NCBI RefSeq assembly: GCF_002335745.1 | Contig: NZ_NIST01000001.1 | Span: 1,044,300 to 1,108,299, forward strand | Length of the DNA: 64,000 nucleotides | Origin: Evansella halocellulosilytica | GTDB taxonomy: Bacteria; Bacillota; Bacilli; Bacillales; Salisediminibacteriaceae | Direction of reading: 5' to 3' | Shown here: piece by piece, positions 60,648 to 64,000 of the stretch | Numbering within the stretch: position 1 is the first letter of the stretch | Layout: each line of letters opens with the position of its first letter | The notes under the pieces: generated by a model | Seen by the model: only the letters and a program-made list of their open reading frames with translations | What the model was told of the DNA's origin: nothing | Database searches by the model: none | Translations under genes and position numbers: made by a program

Positions 60648-60690
60648 CCTGGCATGTTCCTGAAAAGGGATGTGTCAGGTTTTTATTTTA
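60648..60690 (+). terminator. Terminator after the LmrB-like gene
   Basis: A 13-bp stem CCTGGCATGTTCC/GGGATGTGTCAGG with several G-U pairs and TTTTTA. Confidence 0.88.
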
Positions 60691-60793
60691 GCTCCCTTAA
60701 TAAATTGGCAATATATGCTAAACTGAGAAGAGCGGACATTATGGAAGAGGCACTTTTTCAATACGTGATGAATGAAGAAGGGGAAGTTAGTAA

Positions 60794-60916
60794 ATGGAAA
60801 TGTTTATAATGTTTAGTATAGCTGCAGCAGTTATCTGCTATATTCTTTCAGTAGAAATGAAAGTGACAAAGTTAGAGAAAAGAGTAAAAGAGCTTGAAGG
60901 AAAAAGTAGCGACTAG
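60794..60916 (+). CDS. Small membrane protein with coiled-coil tail
   Basis: A 40-residue protein: a membrane helix (FIMFSIAAAVICYILSVEM) followed by a charged coiled coil (KVTKLEKRVKELEGK). AAGGGGAAG lies 8 bases before the ATG, which supports translation. It resembles small membrane-anchored coiled-coil proteins of bacilli but I do not know its role. A 22-codon frame (60741-60809) overlapping it has no ribosome binding site. Confidence 0.6.
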   Translation: MEMFIMFSIAAAVICYILSVEMKVTKLEKRVKELEGKSSD

Positions 60917-60964
60917 AGTTTCGCAATCGGGAGATAAAAAATAGCATGAAGGTTAGCTTAAGTA

Positions 60965-61102
60965 ATGGTGTTGGTGCTTTCAGTCGAATCCAAAGCAAAT
61001 TTACTCATGCATAGTAAATTAAATTCGTTTGCAATTTTTATAGGCATATTAGGAGTAGTTGTAACATTTACAACGACAATGATCCTACATCGTTTCTTAT
61101 AG
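60965..61102 (+). CDS. Possible small membrane protein
   Basis: A 45-codon frame with a hydrophobic helix (FAIFIGILGVVVTFTTTMIL) ending HRFL. An AAGGTTAG-like site lies about 10 bases before the ATG at 60965; an internal ATG at 61007 gives 31 residues. The helix supports a real product, but translation evidence is weak. Confidence 0.4.
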   Translation: MVLVLSVESKANLLMHSKLNSFAIFIGILGVVVTFTTTMILHRFL

Positions 61103-61180
61103 AAAAGCTAACCTTTTAATAAACAAAGGGACCCATTCAATTGAAGTAGTAATCACTATCAATAAATGGCGGGTTTAACA

Positions 61181-61597
61181 CTAGGCTATCTCTGACTGCT
61201 GCTGAAGCTTGGATGATGAGCGAAAAGCAACATAAAACCAAATGACGTTAATAACGATCGCTGCCATACAGATTCCTAACAAAAGAGGGATGAAACGTTC
61301 CGTATAGAATCCACTCGCTAGCATTACTGAAATGACGGAAACGTTGATCAATAATCCGAGACTGCATAAAAGCGCCATGACCACCTTCATTGACTTAACT
61401 CCTATAGGAAATAAAAGTAATGGAAAGGCGTAACAGACTAGGACGAAAATAACTGCACTCCACATCCCAAAAGACCCGAACTCATTTGCGTTAGGTCCAG
61501 TTTCAGAAAGTGGAGATAGAGAGGCAACGATGATGAACGAACAAAAAAGCAATGCTGAAACGGTTGTTATTAAAGTGAAGTCGAATTTATTTTTCAT
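61181..61597 (-). CDS. Four-helix membrane protein, DUF5391-like
   Basis: A 138-residue protein with four membrane helices. The segment ASLSPLSETGPNANEFGSFG between helices 1 and 2 and the FYTERFIPLLLGICMAA helix 4 resemble the DUF5391 family of bacilli, whose function is unknown (tentative). AAAGGATAAG precedes the ATG. It stands alone, divergent from the DUF418 gene. Confidence 0.65.
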   Translation of the reverse strand: MKNKFDFTLITTVSALLFCSFIIVASLSPLSETGPNANEFGSFGMWSAVIFVLVCYAFPLLLFPIGVKSMKVVMALLCSLGLLINVSVISVMLASGFYTERFIPLLLGICMAAIVINVIWFYVAFRSSSKLQQQSEIA

Positions 61598-61775
61598 AAC
61601 TTATCCTTTCAAGTAAGTTTCTTATTTACATATTATCAAATAAATGGAAAAATAGAAAGTGGTTTCTATTATTACTGCATGTTTAGTAAAAGAAATGAAG
61701 TGAGAGGTTATAAAGACGTTAAGCAATCTCTCCCACTTTATGAAGTGGCTGTGGACGTAAAGGAGGGGAATTTTG

Positions 61776-62927
61776 ATGGAACAGTCTAAGCGTATTCGCT
61801 TACTCGATATATTACGTGGTTTTGCCATTATCGGAACACTAGGAACGAATATTTGGATTTTTGCTCAGCCAGGAGATGTTTTTTCTTTGTTGTCATCAGG
61901 GGAATGGATTGATAGCTTTGAAGGTGGACTTACCGCATTACAAGCTGTCTTTGTGAATGGTAAATTACTTGGATTATTGACGATCATGTTTGGGATCGGA
62001 CTAGAGTTAAAATACCGGAAAGCACAACGGGATGGATTGCCTTGGTTATCATTTTATATATGGACAATGGTCCTTTTGTTTTTAGACGGATTACTCCATT
62101 ATTTATTCGTGTTTGAGTATGATATTTTAATGAGCTATGCACTTACTGGGATTATCGTTGCTTTTCTAATCCGCAAGGGTGAAGCTTCCATGAATCGCTG
62201 GATGAAACGTGCTGCAATTGTCCATGTCATTGGTGTTGCCATCTTTTCCCTCATATGGACGGCTATGCTCCGTGATGAAACGGTCATGACTGAAATTGTA
62301 AGAGGATTTAGTGATGTCGAGCAACTTTACACAGAAGGTGGATATTGGGAACAAGTTACATATCGTATGAGCGACTTTATCGGTTTGCGTGCCGAAGCCA
62401 TCGCTATCTTATTGATGAATATTACGCTCTATATTATAGGAATTCGTCTTTTCCGGAGTGGTGCATTTCACGAAAATGAGAAAGGAAGAAAGATTCGTAG
62501 AAACCTATTAAAATGGGGGATCGGTCTTGGTTTGCCTTTAAATATGCTCTTTCTTATCCCTGGAGGATTATTCGATTTACCAGTTCGCTATTTGTTTGCC
62601 CCTGTACTTTCACTTGGCTACATTGGACTACTTGCTTTGATGCTTGAAAAAGGCTGGTGGAAATGGCTGTTATCCCGTTTTGAGGCAATTGGAAAATCGG
62701 CACTAAGTTGTTATGTACTGCAAAATATTATTGCTTCCTTTTTGTTTTACAGTTGGGGGTTAAACCTTGCGCCAGTTAACCATCCATACGCCGTATTTGC
62801 GGCTTGGATAGGTATTAGTATTGTCATGATGATTGCAGCTCATCTGTTTGTCAAAACAATGGGCACAGGTCCACTAGAATGGTTGTGGAAAAAGCTATCT
62901 TATATGCCGTTTAAGCAAAAGACATAG
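61776..62927 (+). CDS. DUF418/YeiB-family membrane protein
   Basis: A 383-residue protein with about eight to nine membrane helices. The N-terminus RIRLLDILRGFAIIGTLGTN is the YeiB/acyltransferase-like start of DUF418 proteins, and the later FEAIGKSALSCYVLQNIIAS is diagnostic. They may be membrane acyltransferases or transporters, but no activity is established. The ATG at 61776 has AAAGGAGGGG 7 bases upstream. Confidence 0.9.
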   Translation: MEQSKRIRLLDILRGFAIIGTLGTNIWIFAQPGDVFSLLSSGEWIDSFEGGLTALQAVFVNGKLLGLLTIMFGIGLELKYRKAQRDGLPWLSFYIWTMVLLFLDGLLHYLFVFEYDILMSYALTGIIVAFLIRKGEASMNRWMKRAAIVHVIGVAIFSLIWTAMLRDETVMTEIVRGFSDVEQLYTEGGYWEQVTYRMSDFIGLRAEAIAILLMNITLYIIGIRLFRSGAFHENEKGRKIRRNLLKWGIGLGLPLNMLFLIPGGLFDLPVRYLFAPVLSLGYIGLLALMLEKGWWKWLLSRFEAIGKSALSCYVLQNIIASFLFYSWGLNLAPVNHPYAVFAAWIGISIVMMIAAHLFVKTMGTGPLEWLWKKLSYMPFKQKT

Positions 62928-62979
62928 AAAAAACAGTCATGAACTGCCAATATAAGCGCTATAGTGCGAGGTGATAATG

Positions 62980-63504
62980 ATGTTACGCATAATTTTGATC
63001 ATAGTTTCAACTATCATGTTGGTTGGATGTTCGGTAGATTTTCACATCGGTAGTTACGATGATGAGGTATACTATGATGGAAGTGACTTAAACATTGGTG
63101 TTATTGGTGAAATCCCTGACGAGGATTTTGATAACGTTATGTTTTATTCGACTGATCCTGAGTCGTTAAAAGTAGAAGAATTCGATGCATATTTCATTAC
63201 AGCGCCTTACTTTGATGAGCTGTCGCAATCTGAATGGACACCAGTTTTCTCCTCCATCCACGTTCCGGTATTTTTTATGAATGTTGATTCTATTGATTTA
63301 GTGTTCCAACATGAAGATCTTTCGTACGAACAGGCTGAAGCATACCCTGCTACAGAACATACGACAGGCTTCGTACATAAAGATGATGGCATGTTAGGCT
63401 GGGGATACGGAGAACCTTCTAATTCGACTAATATAAACGATACTCCTGACTGGATCTACCATTCTATTTTTAACGATATTGAAGAGTTTCACCATGATTA
63501 CTAG
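62980..63504 (+). CDS. Acidic lipoprotein, unknown function
   Basis: A 174-residue lipoprotein: signal peptide ending in IMLVGCS, then a very acidic mature part (FYSTDPESLKVEEFDAYFIT, TEHTTGFVHKDDGMLGWGYG) with several Asp/Glu runs. It recalls small cell-surface lipoproteins but I do not recognise the family. The ATG at 62980 has GAGGTGAT a few bases upstream; the GTG at 62971 lies within it. Confidence 0.72.
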   Translation: MLRIILIIVSTIMLVGCSVDFHIGSYDDEVYYDGSDLNIGVIGEIPDEDFDNVMFYSTDPESLKVEEFDAYFITAPYFDELSQSEWTPVFSSIHVPVFFMNVDSIDLVFQHEDLSYEQAEAYPATEHTTGFVHKDDGMLGWGYGEPSNSTNINDTPDWIYHSIFNDIEEFHHDY

Positions 63505-63860
63505 TTCGGGTCGCAGGTTATTGGTCATTGCATCTCGATTTCGAGGAACTTCATTCAATAAAAAAACTTGCTATCTTTAATTACAAGAATTATAATAAAA
63601 TTACAAAAATTCGAAAGGGGTGAAGATAGAATGTTTATTAAAATCAATAAGTTAAGTCACGTTCTATCCTCACCTTTATATATTTAATTGAAAGCTGTTT
63701 TTGAGTGATGGAGCCTGACTTTTAGGGGCTTTCATAAACATAAAAACATCTCATAGAGACGAGAGAGCCAATGTATGACACGTTGTGCTCTTTTTTTATG
63801 GAACATCCTCCCTGACTTATTGAGTATTTCTGTACTAATAAAAGAAGGGATGTTTTATTC
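63505..63860. other. Intergenic region with inverted repeat and terminator
   Basis: GGTGAAGATAGAA (63621) and its near-complement TTCTATCCTCACC (63662) enclose an 18-codon frame with AAAGGGGTG in front. A terminator lies at 63762-63797. No other gene is seen. Confidence 0.5.
63762..63797 (+). terminator. Terminator-like hairpin with seven T
   Basis: AGAGC and GCTCT enclose CAATGT/ACGTTG with one bulge, followed by seven T. Confidence 0.8.
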
Positions 63861-64000
63861 ATGATGAAGTTAAGTACAATGAAGAAAGTAATGGATACGG
63901 TTGACAGTGAATGGAGAAGCCCTTTAGCTGAGTTCATCTTAGAAAGGTGGGGGTATGATCATGGCTCTGTACTTTGCTTGCGGGCAAGTGCCAATTTTAT
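63861..64000 (+). CDS. Phosphotransferase-family protein, N-terminal part
   Basis: The frame [20 protein letters not shown], then [10 protein letters not shown] and LRASANF, runs open to the end of the window. The RASANF segment and the WGYDxG strand match the N-lobe start of the aminoglycoside phosphotransferase (APH)/choline kinase-like family common in bacilli. AAGGGA lies upstream of the ATG. The catalytic loop is beyond the window, so the substrate cannot be judged. Confidence 0.7.
   Translation, partial: MMKLSTMKKVMDTVDSEWRSPLAEFILERWGYDHGSVLCLRASANF

Noticed and set aside
1-64000. Prophage, restriction-modification or other defence system
   Set aside because: No integrase, capsid, endonuclease, methylase-with-partner or toxin-antitoxin genes were recognised; the SAM methyltransferases lack DNA target-recognition motifs.

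Overview
The window comes from the chromosome of a low-GC, endospore-forming Gram-positive bacterium of the Bacillaceae, probably an alkaliphilic or halotolerant relative of Bacillus. The signs are strong GGAGG-type ribosome binding sites with frequent TTG/GTG starts, a complete gerA-type spore germination operon, a SPOCS-like spore coat protein, a PrsA-type foldase, lmrAB-like genes with a matching half-operator, a perfect cre (CcpA) site, and very acidic exported proteins. The genus call is inference. No rRNA, tRNA, CRISPR or prophage genes were seen.

Layout. 1-1.8 kb: end of a mannitol PTS operon (mtlR-mtlF-mtlD). 2-5.9 kb: a methyltransferase, then a coiled-coil protein and a membrane-anchored CE4 deacetylase behind a long structured leader, then a VOC protein. 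6-9.5 kb: gerA-type germination operon. 10.2-15.1 kb: GAF histidine kinase, NarL-type regulator, azoreductase and DrrAB-type ABC exporter. 15.8-21.1 kb: lipoprotein, IS3 remnant, PrsA-like foldase, winged-helix regulator and MFS exporter. 21.2-22.3 kb: IS200/IS605-type element with intact tnpA and truncated tnpB. 22.3-26.6 kb: two PadR plus membrane-protein modules on either side of an unrecognised 512-residue membrane protein. 26.7-34.5 kb: small membrane proteins, AraC/GyrI regulator, LysE exporter, two DinB-fold proteins, a repeat-rich gene desert, a spore coat protein and a DUF3231 protein. 35.3-39.5 kb: two methyltransferases, zinc ribbon, sigma-like factor and its partner, GyrI-like protein. 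39.9-43.6 kb: six VOC genes in a row with a GNAT and a second GyrI-like gene. 44.2-45.9 kb: two minus-strand genes of unclear role. 46.5-54.1 kb: ROK regulator, CUT1 sugar transporter and GH38 alpha-mannosidase behind a cre site. 54.2-64 kb: M14 peptidase, HAD phosphatase, MFS exporter, lmrAB-like pair, small membrane proteins, DUF418 protein, lipoprotein and the start of a phosphotransferase.

Genes that work together: mtlRFD (mannitol); gerXABC (germinant receptor); sensor kinase, regulator, azoreductase and ABC exporter (likely inducible detoxification); each PadR with its coupled membrane protein; SBP, two permeases and mannosidase (uptake and cleavage of mannosides, with the ATPase supplied from elsewhere); LmrA-like repressor with LmrB-like exporter.

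The intergenic DNA holds most of what is unexplained. There are 21-bp-period arrays sharing one boundary sequence; a 245-bp tandem duplication made of 51-bp units with a conserved core and variable remainder; a duplicated ~175-bp element whose hairpin covaries between copies; several GTGCC(A/T)GGCAC palindromes; a dispersed AATCAAACGTTTGTTTAAC element; and a divergent inverted pair of longer repeats. These are the best candidates for undescribed structure. No new defence or mobile system is evident.
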